Shown: positions 35,834-45,477, counted from the stretch's first letter. The stretch is 64,000 bases of DNA from Novosphingobium album (ex Hu et al. 2023) (GCF_022832385.1 NZ_JALHLE010000003.1:161889-225888); one strand, 5' to 3'. Made by a program: numbers and translations. Notes: generated by a model not told the origin, from the letters alone.

Positions 35834-36640
35834 ATGGCTGGTAAGTCGTCGTCATCATCGAACAAGGCAAAGATCGCGCGCAGGGTGATCGAGGTACTGG
35901 AGTACTTCGACGACACGCACCGGGAAGCGACGGTCATGGATATCGTGCGCCGGTATAACCGGCCTCAGTCTAGCACCTCGGAGCTCCTTTCCAGCCTCGT
36001 CGAGCTGGGCCTGCTTCGCAAGGATCCCTATTCCCGCGCCTACAGCCTCACGCCGCGTGCGGCGCTGCTCGGCACCTCCGGCCAGCCCGAGCTGGTTCGC
36101 GACGGGCGCATCGTCCGCCTCATGGACCGCCTCGTTTCGCAAACCGGCCTGTCGGTCGCGCTGCTCTCGATGGTGGGCCTCGATGCCCAGATCGTCAGCT
36201 GGCGCCACAGCCCGCGGGCACTGGCCGCCACGCGGGAACTGGCCGGCGGCGTGAAGGAACCACTGGTCGGCACCGCGGCAGGCTGGCTGATGCTTTCGAC
36301 CGTGGCGCGCCAGCGCTGCGAAGGCATGGTCCGCCGCCTCAACGCAGAAGCGGACGAGCTGAGCAAGTTCAACTTCTCGGACATGATGCAGCGCATCGAC
36401 GCCTGCCGCGAGCCGCGCCACGTGTTCGGGCCGACCGGCTTCAATACCGGTGCCGATTCCCTCTGCGCACTGCTCCCGCGCCAGCCTGAAGGCCATCCGC
36501 TGGTCGTGGCCGTGGTTTATGGCAAGGACGACAAGGTCAATCCGGACGGACTGATCCAGTGCATGGGCGACGCGATGCGCGCCAGCCTGCCGGACCCCGA
36601 AGTGACCACGAACGTGGAGCAGTTCTCGCACGCCGCCTGA
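35834..36640 (+). CDS. IclR family transcriptional regulator
   Basis: A 268-residue regulator. The N-terminal winged helix (about 15-75) has DIVRRYNRPQSSTSELLSSL, and the rest is the ligand-binding IclR domain. The start ATG has a strong GGAGGGAGGAGA upstream. It is between the crotonase and the amidohydrolase_2 gene, and probably controls nearby catabolic genes. Confidence 0.88.
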   Translation: MAGKSSSSSNKAKIARRVIEVLEYFDDTHREATVMDIVRRYNRPQSSTSELLSSLVELGLLRKDPYSRAYSLTPRAALLGTSGQPELVRDGRIVRLMDRLVSQTGLSVALLSMVGLDAQIVSWRHSPRALAATRELAGGVKEPLVGTAAGWLMLSTVARQRCEGMVRRLNAEADELSKFNFSDMMQRIDACREPRHVFGPTGFNTGADSLCALLPRQPEGHPLVVAVVYGKDDKVNPDGLIQCMGDAMRASLPDPEVTTNVEQFSHAA

Positions 36641-36683
36641 CACGGCCGCGGACCGCCCTCGGCGCAATCACCCTATCCCAACG

Positions 36684-36721
36684 AAAAGGGGCCCCGCGAG
36701 AGTTCTCGCGGGGCCCCTGAT
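36684..36721. terminator. Bidirectional terminator, long perfect hairpin
   Basis: A 15-base perfect stem (AGGGGCCCCGCGAGA and its complement) with a 2-base loop, with AAAA on the left. It separates the convergent IclR and amidohydrolase genes. Confidence 0.88.
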
Positions 36722-36741
36722 CATTTGGAGCCAGGACGCCG

Positions 36742-38082
36742 TCAGGAGTCCTGATCGGCCATGCGGCTCAACCGGTCCGCATCCTCATGACGCATGAACA
36801 TCTTCATGATGTCGCCCGAGGTGACGGGACGCACTTCGCCTTCAGCCAGCGGGCGTTCGCCCAGCGAGGACTTCGGCGTGGTATCGACGCCCTCTTCCTC
36901 GGCCTTCTTGCGCAGCGCGCCGACGGTCAGCTGTTCCTTGGGAATGTGCTTGAACGGATCGAAGCGGAACCAGCGCATCGCGTTGCCGTGCGTGATCTTG
37001 TCGATCTGTGCGTCGGTCAGGTGCTTGATGGTCGGCCACAGGCGCTCGGGCACTTCCGGCCAGAGCGTGTCGGAGTGCGGATAGTCGCACTCGTAGGCGA
37101 TGTTGTCCTCACCGATGTAGTCGACGTTATCCAGGCCGAAGGCATCGTCAATGAAGCAGTTGAGGAAGTGCTTCTTGAACATGTCGCTCGGCTTGGTGTT
37201 CTGGAACAGCGAGTGCGTCCAGTACTTGTGGCGCGAATTCGAGAAGTCGGCGCGCTCCATGAAGTAGGGCACCCATCCGATCGAGCCTTCCGAAAGCGCG
37301 ATGCGCATATCGGGATAGTCGTGCAGCGCCTTGAGATTCAGCCAGTCCGACGCGGCATAGGCGATCGACATCGGCATCGTCGAAATCCACGCCTCGATGG
37401 GCGTTTCCATCGACGCGTGCGGCGCCGGATTGCCGCCACCGATGTGCAGGCAGATCGTCATGTCGAGATCGTTGATCGCCTTGTAGAAGGGATCCCAGTA
37501 CGCGTTGTGGATCGACGGCAGACCCTGGCAGGTCGGGTTCTCGCTGATCGAAACGGTGTAGCAGCCCTTGTCGCTCACGCGCTTCAGCTCGGCGATGGTC
37601 GCGTCCATGTCCCAGGTCGGCAGGATCGCGCAGGGAATGAACCGTCCCGGATGGGCTGCACACCATTCGTCGATGTGCCAGTCGTTGTAGGCAGAGACGT
37701 GCTTCACCGCGAGCTTCTTGTCCGGCACGCGGTGCAGGCGGCCGCCGGCGAAATCGAACACCGAACCGAAGTTCAGCGACGCGGCGATGCCGTTGATGTC
37801 CATGTCCTTGACGCGCTCATCGACCATGTAAACGCCGTCACGCAGCTGATCGAGCGAAGTCGGCTCCATGCCGTATTCCTCGAACGGGCGGCCGACCACG
37901 GCATTGAGCGCCACCGAAGCGAAGCTCTGCCCCTGATAGACCCAGATATCCTTGCCGTTGTCGTCCTTGACCATCTTCGGCGCGGATTCGAGAAGTTCGC
38001 CCGAAAGGTGGTTCTTGAACATGTCGGGCGGTTCGCTGATGTGATCATCCACACTGATGATCACCATATCATTCATTTCCAT
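36742..38082 (-). CDS. Amidohydrolase_2 family metal-dependent hydrolase or decarboxylase
   Basis: A 446-residue TIM-barrel protein. Metal ligands are in SVDDHISEP (N-terminal DxH type), CLHIGGGNP and ECDYPHSDTLWP. The family includes gamma-resorcylate and ACMS decarboxylases as well as hydrolases. ATG 38082 is used. It is 44 bases downstream of the DUF2889 gene on the same strand, with a palindrome in the gap. The reaction is unknown. Confidence 0.88.
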   Translation of the reverse strand: MEMNDMVIISVDDHISEPPDMFKNHLSGELLESAPKMVKDDNGKDIWVYQGQSFASVALNAVVGRPFEEYGMEPTSLDQLRDGVYMVDERVKDMDINGIAASLNFGSVFDFAGGRLHRVPDKKLAVKHVSAYNDWHIDEWCAAHPGRFIPCAILPTWDMDATIAELKRVSDKGCYTVSISENPTCQGLPSIHNAYWDPFYKAINDLDMTICLHIGGGNPAPHASMETPIEAWISTMPMSIAYAASDWLNLKALHDYPDMRIALSEGSIGWVPYFMERADFSNSRHKYWTHSLFQNTKPSDMFKKHFLNCFIDDAFGLDNVDYIGEDNIAYECDYPHSDTLWPEVPERLWPTIKHLTDAQIDKITHGNAMRWFRFDPFKHIPKEQLTVGALRKKAEEEGVDTTPKSSLGERPLAEGEVRPVTSGDIMKMFMRHEDADRLSRMADQDS

Positions 38083-38103
38083 ATGACTTCTCCCACTTGG
38101 TAG

Positions 38104-38116
38104 TATTCGCCGAATA
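38104..38116. promoter_or_regulatory. 13-base palindrome, candidate operator
   Basis: TATTCGCCGAATA is a perfect 6-1-6 palindrome, 22 bases before the amidohydrolase start, in the short gap after the DUF2889 gene. It may be a regulator site. Confidence 0.4.
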
Positions 38117-38126
38117 TTCCCCGGTT

Positions 38127-38909
38127 TCAGGAACCGAAGACCGCCTCGAACCTGTCACGCAGGCCTTCGAGCGGTTCGCGCCCGCCTGCGCTGAAATCGT
38201 GTATCCCGCCAGCCATGCGCGCCTGCGGCGCGCGATCCGGCTGCATGGTAAAACAGCTTGGGCGCAGGCCCAGGGAGGCCTGGCGCTGCTCGTCCGTCAT
38301 CTTGCGCCCATGAGCAACAAGTGAAGCCCATTGCAGCAGCCGGGCCGCTTCCCGGCTCTCGCCCTCAAGGCCCGCGATCCAGTCCCGCATGGTAAGCGGC
38401 GACAGACCGGCGAGTGATGGCGGCTCCACGAACCGTCCGGCCCGCTCTGTCCATCGGTGCACCACCCGGCCATCGCGCCGGATTTCCAGTTCGCGCTCCT
38501 CCCCGCCATCGGCATCGCGGGGATCGCTGATAAACACTTGGTATTCGAGCGGCGCGGAATCCAGAGCATGAGCGGCGCCGATCACGGCAAGATCATGCAG
38601 ATGGGTGCAGTTCGCCTGCTTGTCGCGCCGGACCGTCACGTCCTTCAGGAGTATGCCTGTGAAGGTCTTTTCGAGGACTTCCGCCGCACCGGGGCAGACT
38701 GTCCAGGGAACACGGTCCATCAACGGCTCCGCCGCCAGCACGCGGCTGCCGTCATGCCGCAGCCGCACCGCCATACGATGCAGATCGTCTTCCAGCATGG
38801 CCACGACCGCTCCATCGGCCGGCTCCACGCGCAAAACGCGCCGGTAACCGGGCAACGAGGTCAAAGGCCTCTGTTCGCTGACTTGCGAACCGGACACGCT
38901 TACTCCCAT
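38127..38909 (-). CDS. DUF2889 family protein
   Basis: A 260-residue protein with DDLHRMAVRLRHDGS, PWTVCPGA and NCTHLHDLAVIGAAHA, the conserved blocks of DUF2889. The family is often found beside acyl-CoA dehydrogenases and CoA ligases but has no known function. A CCCCCGG...CCGGGGG hairpin lies at 38923-38946, just upstream of the ATG, and may be in its leader. Confidence 0.75.
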   Translation of the reverse strand: MGVSVSGSQVSEQRPLTSLPGYRRVLRVEPADGAVVAMLEDDLHRMAVRLRHDGSRVLAAEPLMDRVPWTVCPGAAEVLEKTFTGILLKDVTVRRDKQANCTHLHDLAVIGAAHALDSAPLEYQVFISDPRDADGGEERELEIRRDGRVVHRWTERAGRFVEPPSLAGLSPLTMRDWIAGLEGESREAARLLQWASLVAHGRKMTDEQRQASLGLRPSCFTMQPDRAPQARMAGGIHDFSAGGREPLEGLRDRFEAVFGS

Positions 38910-39128
38910 CTGTGTTACGGGTCCCCCGGCATCCAGTCACCGGGGGCTGACGGCGGCAAATGTAACTTGCTCCACCCCGCCAAGCCATATGCCCCGCTCG
39001 CCATCGCGCGAGCGATTGCGTGGTATGGCGGATTGAACGGCTCTGCGGTCTATGGTCAGGACCAATCAACACGCGGGCCTGTCCCGCGCCGAACCGAGCG
39101 ACAACAATAAGCCCCGGGATAGCCTGTC

Positions 39129-41339
39129 ATGAATTTCGATCTCACCGACGAACAGGAAATGATGCGCGACACGTTCGCGCGCTTCCTTGACGACAACTCA
39201 AGCCCCGCCCAGATTCGCAAGGCGCTGGAAACAGGCGGCTTCGATTCCGCGATGTGGGCGGGCCTGGCGGAACTTGGCGCGTTCGCCATGCGCGTCCCCG
39301 AGGATGCCGGCGGCATGGGCCTCGGCCTTTTCGACGCCGGGCTGTTGATGGAAGAAGCCGGCCGCACGCTGGCATCGGGCCCGCTGGCTGAAGCCCTGGT
39401 GGCAGCACGCCTGCTCGGCCTCCTCGGCGGTCAGGACGAACTGCTCGAAAGCGCAATCAGCGGTGAAAAGGTCGTGACGCTGGCCATGCAGGACGCGGCC
39501 GAATTCCCGAAGCAGTGGATTGCCGGCGGCCTGGTGGCCGACGCCGTGGTGGCCCGCAAAGGCAGCGACGTCGTGCTGGTCACGGTTCCGGCCGACGCGC
39601 GGATCGCGGAGCCTAACCTGGCTTCGACCCCCATCGCCGAACTCGACCTGGGCGCGCTGGAAACCACCGTTCTGGGGAGCGGTGACGACGCGCTGGCAGC
39701 GTTCGCCAGCTGCGTCGAGGAATGGAAGCTGCTGATGGCGCTGGCGCTTTCGGGACTCAGCCGTCAGGCGCTGACGATGGCTGCGGAATATGCGGGCGAG
39801 CGCAAGGCCTTCGGGGTGTTCATCGGCACCTTCCAGGCGCTGTCGCACCCGATGGCGGACCTCATCTGCGAGATCGATTCCACCAAGTTTCTCGCCTGGA
39901 AGGCGATGCGCTCGATTGCCGATGGTGAAGCGGCTGCAGGCGCACAGGTTTCGCTGGCACTGTGGTATGCCGCCGGAACCGCGGGCCGTACCGGACGGCA
40001 CGCCATCCAGACCTTCGGCGGCATCGGGCTGACCGTCGAACACGACATTCACCTCTACAACCTGCGGGGCAAGGCCTGGCCGCTGGTCGCTGGCGATCCC
40101 GAGGACTGGCTCACCGAAGCCGGACGGCGCCTCTATGCGGGTGAACCTGCCAGCCTGCCCGACGTCGGCGAAGTTCCGGTCGAGTTTGACCTCGGTGAGG
40201 ATGCCCGCGCGATCCAGCAGGAAATCCACGATTTCTTCGCCAGCAACGTCACCGACGAGCAACGCGAGACATTCCACTACTCGTGGGAAGGCCACAACCC
40301 GGTCATCCACAAGCAGCTGGTCGAGGCCAATCTCGCCTACCTGCAGCTGCCCAAGGATGTCGGTGGCCGCGGGCTCTCGCCCTACGAGGTGACCGCCGCG
40401 CGCGATGCCTTCGAGGAAGAGGGCTGGAACAATCCCGTCGCAGGCGTGGCGCAGATGGTCGCACTGATCATTTACCGGTTCGGCACCGACGAGCTGAAGC
40501 GCGACGTGCTGACAAAGGTCATGTCGGGCGACGCAATCTGCTCGCTCGGCTACTCCGAGCCGGGCTGCGGTTCGGACGTCTTCGCAGCGCAGTGCAAGGC
40601 GACGCAGCAGGACGACGGCTCCTGGCTGATCGACGGCACCAAGATGTGGACCAGCGGCGCCAACCTCACCGACTACGTTCTGATGCTGTGCCGCACCGAT
40701 CCGGACGCGCCAAAGCACAAGGGCCTGACGATGTTCATCGTCCCGCTCAAGGCCGAAGGCGTCACTGTGCAGGGCGTGCACACGTTCATGGACGAGCGTA
40801 CCAACGTCACCTTCTACGACAACGTGCGTATCCCCGACACCTGGCGCCTGGGCGAGATCAACGGCGGCGGCCGCACGATGGCGGCCAGCCTTGAGCTGGA
40901 GCACGGTGGCGGCTTTGCGAAGGTGCAGCGCGTGCTGCTCGAAAGCGCGGTCGAATTGTGCCAGGAAATCCCGGTGGCGGGCGGTGGCAAGCTGATCGAT
41001 ACCGTCAAGGCACAGACGCGGCTGGCACGCACTTACGCGAATGTTCTCGCTGCCGAACTCATCGCCTACCGCGCCAACTGGACCCAGGTCCACGGCAAGG
41101 GCAACGGTGCTTACGGCCCGATGGCGAAGATGTTCTCATCCGAGCTTTTCATCATCGATTCGCGTGACCTGCTCGACCTGACGGCGCCCTATTCGCTCTC
41201 CAAGCGCAAGGGCGCGGCAGGTGTCGTGAACCTCGAATACCGCCATGCCCACGGCACCACCATCTACGGCGGTACCAGCCAGGTGCACCGCTCGATGATC
41301 GCCGAAAAGGGCCTCGGCCTGCCGCGGTCGCGCAATTGA
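39129..41339 (+). CDS. Fused acyl-CoA dehydrogenase, FadE34-like
   Basis: A 736-residue protein made of two acyl-CoA dehydrogenase units. The first (about 1-345) ends with QTFGGIGLTVEHDIHLYNLR. The second (about 360-736) has CSLGYSEPGCGSDVFAAQ and ends with HAHGTTIYGGTSQVHR. Normal enzymes have about 380 residues; fusions of this size, such as FadE34, replace heteromeric FadE pairs that act on bulky side chains such as sterols and bile acids. It oxidises an acyl-CoA to the enoyl-CoA with FAD. The crotonase gene follows after 12 bases. Confidence 0.9.
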   Translation: MNFDLTDEQEMMRDTFARFLDDNSSPAQIRKALETGGFDSAMWAGLAELGAFAMRVPEDAGGMGLGLFDAGLLMEEAGRTLASGPLAEALVAARLLGLLGGQDELLESAISGEKVVTLAMQDAAEFPKQWIAGGLVADAVVARKGSDVVLVTVPADARIAEPNLASTPIAELDLGALETTVLGSGDDALAAFASCVEEWKLLMALALSGLSRQALTMAAEYAGERKAFGVFIGTFQALSHPMADLICEIDSTKFLAWKAMRSIADGEAAAGAQVSLALWYAAGTAGRTGRHAIQTFGGIGLTVEHDIHLYNLRGKAWPLVAGDPEDWLTEAGRRLYAGEPASLPDVGEVPVEFDLGEDARAIQQEIHDFFASNVTDEQRETFHYSWEGHNPVIHKQLVEANLAYLQLPKDVGGRGLSPYEVTAARDAFEEEGWNNPVAGVAQMVALIIYRFGTDELKRDVLTKVMSGDAICSLGYSEPGCGSDVFAAQCKATQQDDGSWLIDGTKMWTSGANLTDYVLMLCRTDPDAPKHKGLTMFIVPLKAEGVTVQGVHTFMDERTNVTFYDNVRIPDTWRLGEINGGGRTMAASLELEHGGGFAKVQRVLLESAVELCQEIPVAGGGKLIDTVKAQTRLARTYANVLAAELIAYRANWTQVHGKGNGAYGPMAKMFSSELFIIDSRDLLDLTAPYSLSKRKGAAGVVNLEYRHAHGTTIYGGTSQVHRSMIAEKGLGLPRSRN

Positions 41340-41351
41340 GGAGGGGGAAGC

Positions 41352-42176
41352 ATGTCTGAAGAAGCGCCGCACCTGCTGATCGACGACACGTCCGAGCCGG
41401 GCATCATCATCTGCACGCTGAACCGGCCCGACAAGCTGAATGCCATCAGCCGTGACATGATGGACCTGCTTACAGAGGCCGTACTGCGCTTGCGCGATAC
41501 GCCAGAACTCAAGGTCATGCTGATCCGCTCCACCGGGCGCTATTTCAGCTCCGGCGCGGACCTTCGCAGCGGCAACCAGAACGTCGTTTCTCCGGTTTAC
41601 GGAAGCAGCTCCGCGCGCGGCATCCGCGAAAACCACCGACTCAACCTCAACAACATGCAGCAGTTGTGGGATGAGATGGAGCATATCGAAAAGCCGATCG
41701 TCGTGGCGCATCATGCGATGTGTGTCGGCGGCGGGCTCGAAATGTCGCTATCGTGCGATTTCCGCCTTGCCGCCAAGAGCGCCGGCTACGCCTTTCCCGA
41801 AGGGCTCTTCGGCGTCCTGCCGGCCTCTGGCGGCGTCTCGCGCCTCACGCGGATTTGCGGTCCGCACTGGGCGCGCTGGCTGATCATGGCGAACAAGCCG
41901 GCACCGGCAGACATGGCCTTTACCATGGGACTGGTGCATCAGGTCTACGAGGACGAGACGTTCGAGCAGGAGGTGATGGACTTTTGCCGTCACCTGGCCA
42001 AGCAGAACGGCGAGCAGATGGGCGCGGCGAAAGTCGCCATCGAGCTGTGCGCCGAAGTCGGCCGCGATTCCTCGCGGCATGTCGAGCGCATGGCCAATTC
42101 GAGCCTCATGCTCAATCCCGACTTCATCAATGGCATGGAACAATACCTGAAGGGCGTGGGCGGCAAGAAGAAGTAG
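41352..42176 (+). CDS. Enoyl-CoA hydratase
   Basis: A 274-residue crotonase. The oxyanion-hole segments are YFSSGADLRS and CVGGGLEMSLSCDFRLA, followed by FPEGLFGVLPASGGVSRL. GAGGAGGGGGAAG precedes the ATG. It is coupled to the acyl-CoA dehydrogenase and would hydrate its product. Segment order is normal, unlike the crotonase at 34549-35502. Confidence 0.9.
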   Translation: MSEEAPHLLIDDTSEPGIIICTLNRPDKLNAISRDMMDLLTEAVLRLRDTPELKVMLIRSTGRYFSSGADLRSGNQNVVSPVYGSSSARGIRENHRLNLNNMQQLWDEMEHIEKPIVVAHHAMCVGGGLEMSLSCDFRLAAKSAGYAFPEGLFGVLPASGGVSRLTRICGPHWARWLIMANKPAPADMAFTMGLVHQVYEDETFEQEVMDFCRHLAKQNGEQMGAAKVAIELCAEVGRDSSRHVERMANSSLMLNPDFINGMEQYLKGVGGKKK

Positions 42177-42198
42177 CCGCCTGCTTCATGCCCCGGCA

Positions 42199-42236
42199 AA
42201 AAGCCCGGCACGGTTTGGACCGGCCGGGCTTTTTTG
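42199..42236 (+). terminator. Intrinsic terminator
   Basis: AAGCCCGGC and GCCGGGCTT flank a loop and are followed by TTTTTT. It ends the dehydrogenase-hydratase unit. Confidence 0.9.
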
Positions 42237-42265
42237 TATGCCGCATGGACGCAGCACAGAAATGG

Positions 42266-43009
42266 TCAGTGCGAAAGGTAGCGTGATCCCGAACGGCCGT
42301 CGCGGATGGCCAGTTCCATCAGCCGCGCGCCGGGCACGAGGAAGCGGTCTTCGCTGATGTGCGGCCCCATGCCGACCTCCCGCCGAAGGTCCTGATCGGT
42401 TGCGACCGTGATCGATCGTTCGACACCGATCATAACCATCGTTGCCATGGAGGTATCCGCACCGTCCGACGGGGTTTCGCGGCCCATCTGGTTCACGAGC
42501 AGGGAAATGATAGGCCGCGTGCTGTCGATCCGGTGCGCCAGCATCCGCGCGTCGCGCTGGTCAGACAGTGCATTGCGCATGTGCAGCAGCCGCGAATGGA
42601 GCAGCCAGAAATCGTGATAGGCCCGGACAAAGCGGTAGCAGCAATCGAACAACTCATCATCCGGCCAGCGTTCGCGCAGGAGATGCAGATACGCAGCCTC
42701 GGCCGTCGCCATGACCGGCTCCAGCACCGCGAGCAGCAGTTCCGTGAGATCGGTGAAGTAGTTGTAGAGCGAGGTCATGCCCAGCGATGCCCGGCGCGCC
42801 ACCGAACTCAGCGTCACGGGTTCACCCGGCGAATCTATCAGTTCGATCGCCGCCGCCAGAATGCGCTCACGCGTGACTCTGCCCTTGCGGCCAAGCTTTT
42901 GGCCATTGAGGTTATGGCTCACTGACGCGCAAGCATCAGTTACAGCAGCAGCCAGCTGCGGGGGCAGCCCCGCCAGACTGGGCGATTCCTGTTCCATCGC
43001 CACACCCAT
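42266..43009 (-). CDS. TetR family transcriptional regulator
   Basis: About 247 residues. The helix-turn-helix is in VTLSSVARRASLGMTSLYNYF, preceded by RERILAAAIELID. I chose ATG 43009 (MGVAMEQ); ATG 42997 is also possible, and a longer frame opens with TTG. It lies 64 bases after the aldehyde dehydrogenase gene on the same strand. It is convergent with the dehydrogenase-hydratase unit. Confidence 0.85.
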   Translation of the reverse strand: MGVAMEQESPSLAGLPPQLAAAVTDACASVSHNLNGQKLGRKGRVTRERILAAAIELIDSPGEPVTLSSVARRASLGMTSLYNYFTDLTELLLAVLEPVMATAEAAYLHLLRERWPDDELFDCCYRFVRAYHDFWLLHSRLLHMRNALSDQRDARMLAHRIDSTRPIISLLVNQMGRETPSDGADTSMATMVMIGVERSITVATDQDLRREVGMGPHISEDRFLVPGARLMELAIRDGRSGSRYLSH

Positions 43010-43073
43010 CCCCCAAAGTTCCTGGGAGGGCAAGCCCGGTTCGGCCGCCCTCCCATCGTATCAATATTCTAGA

Positions 43074-44555
43074 TCAAGCCGGTTCGGCCATGCCGACCGG
43101 CCAGGCTACCATCTTGATATCGGTGTATTCCTCAATGCCCTCGACGCCCCATTCGCGGCCCATGCCGCTGGCCTTGAAGCCGCCGAAGGGAATGTCGCCG
43201 GCAATGCACATGCCGTTGTTCACGCTCATCGAGCCGGTCTTGATCCGGCGCGCCACGGCCATGGCCCGGTCGTGGCTGCCCGAGACGCCGCCCGAAAGGC
43301 CATACGAGCTTTCGTTGGCGATGCGGATGGCGTCTTCGTCATCCTCGTAGGGAATGACGACCAGCACCGGACCGAAGATCTCTTCCTGCGCGATGCGCAT
43401 GTCGTTGGTGACATCGACAAAGCAGGTCGGCTCGACGAAGTAGCCGCCGCCCTTGTCCGGACGGATGTTGCCGCCCACGAGGAGCGTTGCGCCCTCTTCC
43501 TTGCCGAGATCGATGTAGCCCTTCACGCGCTCCATCTGGCGCTTGGAAACAACCGGGCCCATAATGTGCGCCGGGTTGCTGACATCGCCCCAGTTGTCGC
43601 CGAACTGACCATAGGCGCCCTGCAGGATCATCTTGGCTTCTTCGTAGCGGCTCTTCGGTACGAGCAGGCGCGATTGCACGGCGCAGCCCTGTCCGGCGTG
43701 GAAGACGAGGATAGTCATCCCCACGTCCATCGCAAAGTTCGGCGCATCATCGAGCACGATCTTGGCCGACTTGCCGCCCAGTTCGAGGAACACGCGCTTC
43801 AGGGTCGGGGCGCCCTGCTCCATGATGCGCTTGCCGACGCCGGTCGAACCGGTGAAGGAAATCAGGTCGACGCGCGGATCAGTCACCAGCATTTCACCCG
43901 CCAGCGCCGGATCGGCGCCGAACACGACGTTGAAGACACCATCCGGGAAGCCGGCTTCCTTGGCCAGCTCACCAAAGATCGCGCCCATGCCCGGCGTGTC
44001 CGGTGCGGGCTTGAGAATGACTGTGCATCCAGCGAGCAGCGCCGCGACGACCTTGCCAATGTTGACATAGAGCGGCACGTTCCAAGGCGTGATCGCGCCG
44101 ACGACGCCGATCGCCTCGCGCAGGCCGAGCCGCTTGTGGATCATGCCGAACGCGGGCTTCTCGCCGTAGTCGACTTCCCAATCGATCTTGTCGAACACGG
44201 CCATGTAGTCGTCCCAGCCGTCCAGAGCCATGTCGACATGAGCCTTGTTGACGGCACCGAGCGCCGCACCGGCTTCATGCACCGCCAAGTCGCCCAGACG
44301 CGCGCGGTTCGCTTCGAACAGCTCCCGGTACTTCTTCACCAGCGCCACGCGCTTTTCCGTGTTGGTCGACCAGTCGGTGGTGTCGAACGCGCGGCGGGCC
44401 GCGGCGATCGCGGCGTTGACGTCCTCGGCGGTGGCATCGGCCGCCTTGCCGACAGTCTCGCCGGTCCAGGGGCTGATGACATCGAAGGTGCCGCCACCGG
44501 TGGCATCGCGCAGCTTGCCGTCGATGTAGAGCTTGGCATCAGGAAGGGTGGTCAT
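43074..44555 (-). CDS. NAD(P)-dependent aldehyde dehydrogenase
   Basis: A 493-residue enzyme of the usual size that oxidises an aldehyde to an acid. The general-base Glu is in LELGGKSAKIVL, the nucleophile Cys in HAGQGCAVQSRL, and GSTGVGKRIMEQ and EEIFGPVLVV are present. It is 64 bases downstream of the SDR gene on the same strand, which suggests alcohol to aldehyde to acid steps. Substrate unknown. Confidence 0.93.
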   Translation of the reverse strand: MTTLPDAKLYIDGKLRDATGGGTFDVISPWTGETVGKAADATAEDVNAAIAAARRAFDTTDWSTNTEKRVALVKKYRELFEANRARLGDLAVHEAGAALGAVNKAHVDMALDGWDDYMAVFDKIDWEVDYGEKPAFGMIHKRLGLREAIGVVGAITPWNVPLYVNIGKVVAALLAGCTVILKPAPDTPGMGAIFGELAKEAGFPDGVFNVVFGADPALAGEMLVTDPRVDLISFTGSTGVGKRIMEQGAPTLKRVFLELGGKSAKIVLDDAPNFAMDVGMTILVFHAGQGCAVQSRLLVPKSRYEEAKMILQGAYGQFGDNWGDVSNPAHIMGPVVSKRQMERVKGYIDLGKEEGATLLVGGNIRPDKGGGYFVEPTCFVDVTNDMRIAQEEIFGPVLVVIPYEDDEDAIRIANESSYGLSGGVSGSHDRAMAVARRIKTGSMSVNNGMCIAGDIPFGGFKASGMGREWGVEGIEEYTDIKMVAWPVGMAEPA

Positions 44556-44619
44556 GGGGTGTTCCTTGGCAAGTGTCGAAACAGGTCAGAGACGTTGCGG
44601 ATAAATCTGGGCGGATTGC

Positions 44620-45360
44620 TCAGGAGGGTCTGCGGGCACCGACCGTGACGAGCGAGAGCTTCACGTCCGGCGGCAGGTCAAGCACGGCGCGGAACACCCC
44701 GGTCACCGAATTCGAATGCGAAACCGGCCGCTGGGTAAGATCGATGCCGTTCTTCACACAGCCCATGTGGAAGCGCATCGCCGCCTGCTGGTCCCAGTTC
44801 GGCGGTTCCTTGCCTTCGTCGTACATCGGCCCGGCGCGCACGGTCGTGACGCGAATGCCGGCTTCTTCCAGTTCTGCTTCAAGGGCGGAGCTGAACATCT
44901 CAAGGCCGGCTTTGGTTGTCTGATAGAGCGACAGCATCACGAACGGGACGGCAACCGACTCGCTGCCCACATTGATGATCTGCGCGCCCGCTTCCATCAT
45001 CGGGATCGCAGCCCGGCAGCAGTAGATCGGACCGTTGAGGTTAGTGGCGATGATCGAGTCGATCTGCTTGTCCGTCGCCTCGGCAACGGTGAACGGCTCG
45101 TAGACCGCGGCATTGTTGATGAGCACATCGATCTTGGGGTGCTTCTGCGCGATGGTGGCAAAGGCGGCGCGCACGGAATCGGCACTGCCGACGTCGCATT
45201 CCACGGCCATCGCCGGGCCGCCCAGTTCATCGGCAACGGCCTGAACCTTGGAAAGTGTCCGGCCCAGCAGAATCACGGTTTCACCTTCGGCGGCAAAGCG
45301 GCAGGCCAATGCCTTGCCAAGGCCCGCACCGGCTCCGGTGATGACGACAGTCTTGCCCAA
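44620..45360 (-). CDS. Short-chain dehydrogenase/reductase
   Basis: A 246-residue SDR. TGAGAGLGKALA binds the dinucleotide; NNAA, Ser in NVGSESV and YQTTK (catalytic Tyr and Lys) are in order. The start is TTG at 45360, with GGAGGG 7 bases upstream, and no better codon is near. It is first in a unit with the aldehyde dehydrogenase. The promoter region (45361-45480) carries an inverted repeat and a motif shared with other genes. Confidence 0.88.
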   Translation of the reverse strand: MGKTVVITGAGAGLGKALACRFAAEGETVILLGRTLSKVQAVADELGGPAMAVECDVGSADSVRAAFATIAQKHPKIDVLINNAAVYEPFTVAEATDKQIDSIIATNLNGPIYCCRAAIPMMEAGAQIINVGSESVAVPFVMLSLYQTTKAGLEMFSSALEAELEEAGIRVTTVRAGPMYDEGKEPPNWDQQAAMRFHMGCVKNGIDLTQRPVSHSNSVTGVFRAVLDLPPDVKLSLVTVGARRPS

Positions 45361-45459
45361 AGTACCCTCCCAAGTTCAAAATCCAGCGCCATGGCGACAT
45401 GCCAATCAAAACGCGCCGGGTTGATTTCCAGACTAGATAGCCACTCGGCAAGGCGATGC

Positions 45460-45477
45460 CTATCGCAGTCGCGATAG
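45460..45477. promoter_or_regulatory. Inverted repeat upstream of SDR gene
   Basis: CTATCGC-AGTC-GCGATAG, a perfect 7-base inverted repeat with a 4-base spacer, about 100 bases before the SDR start and 42 bases after the MarR stop. It may be a MarR or TetR operator. Confidence 0.45.

Noticed and set aside
39198..41093. Open frame of 631 codons opposite the fused dehydrogenase
   Set aside because: Shadow frame; residue use is atypical (Arg, Gly, Val, His rich) and no motif is present.
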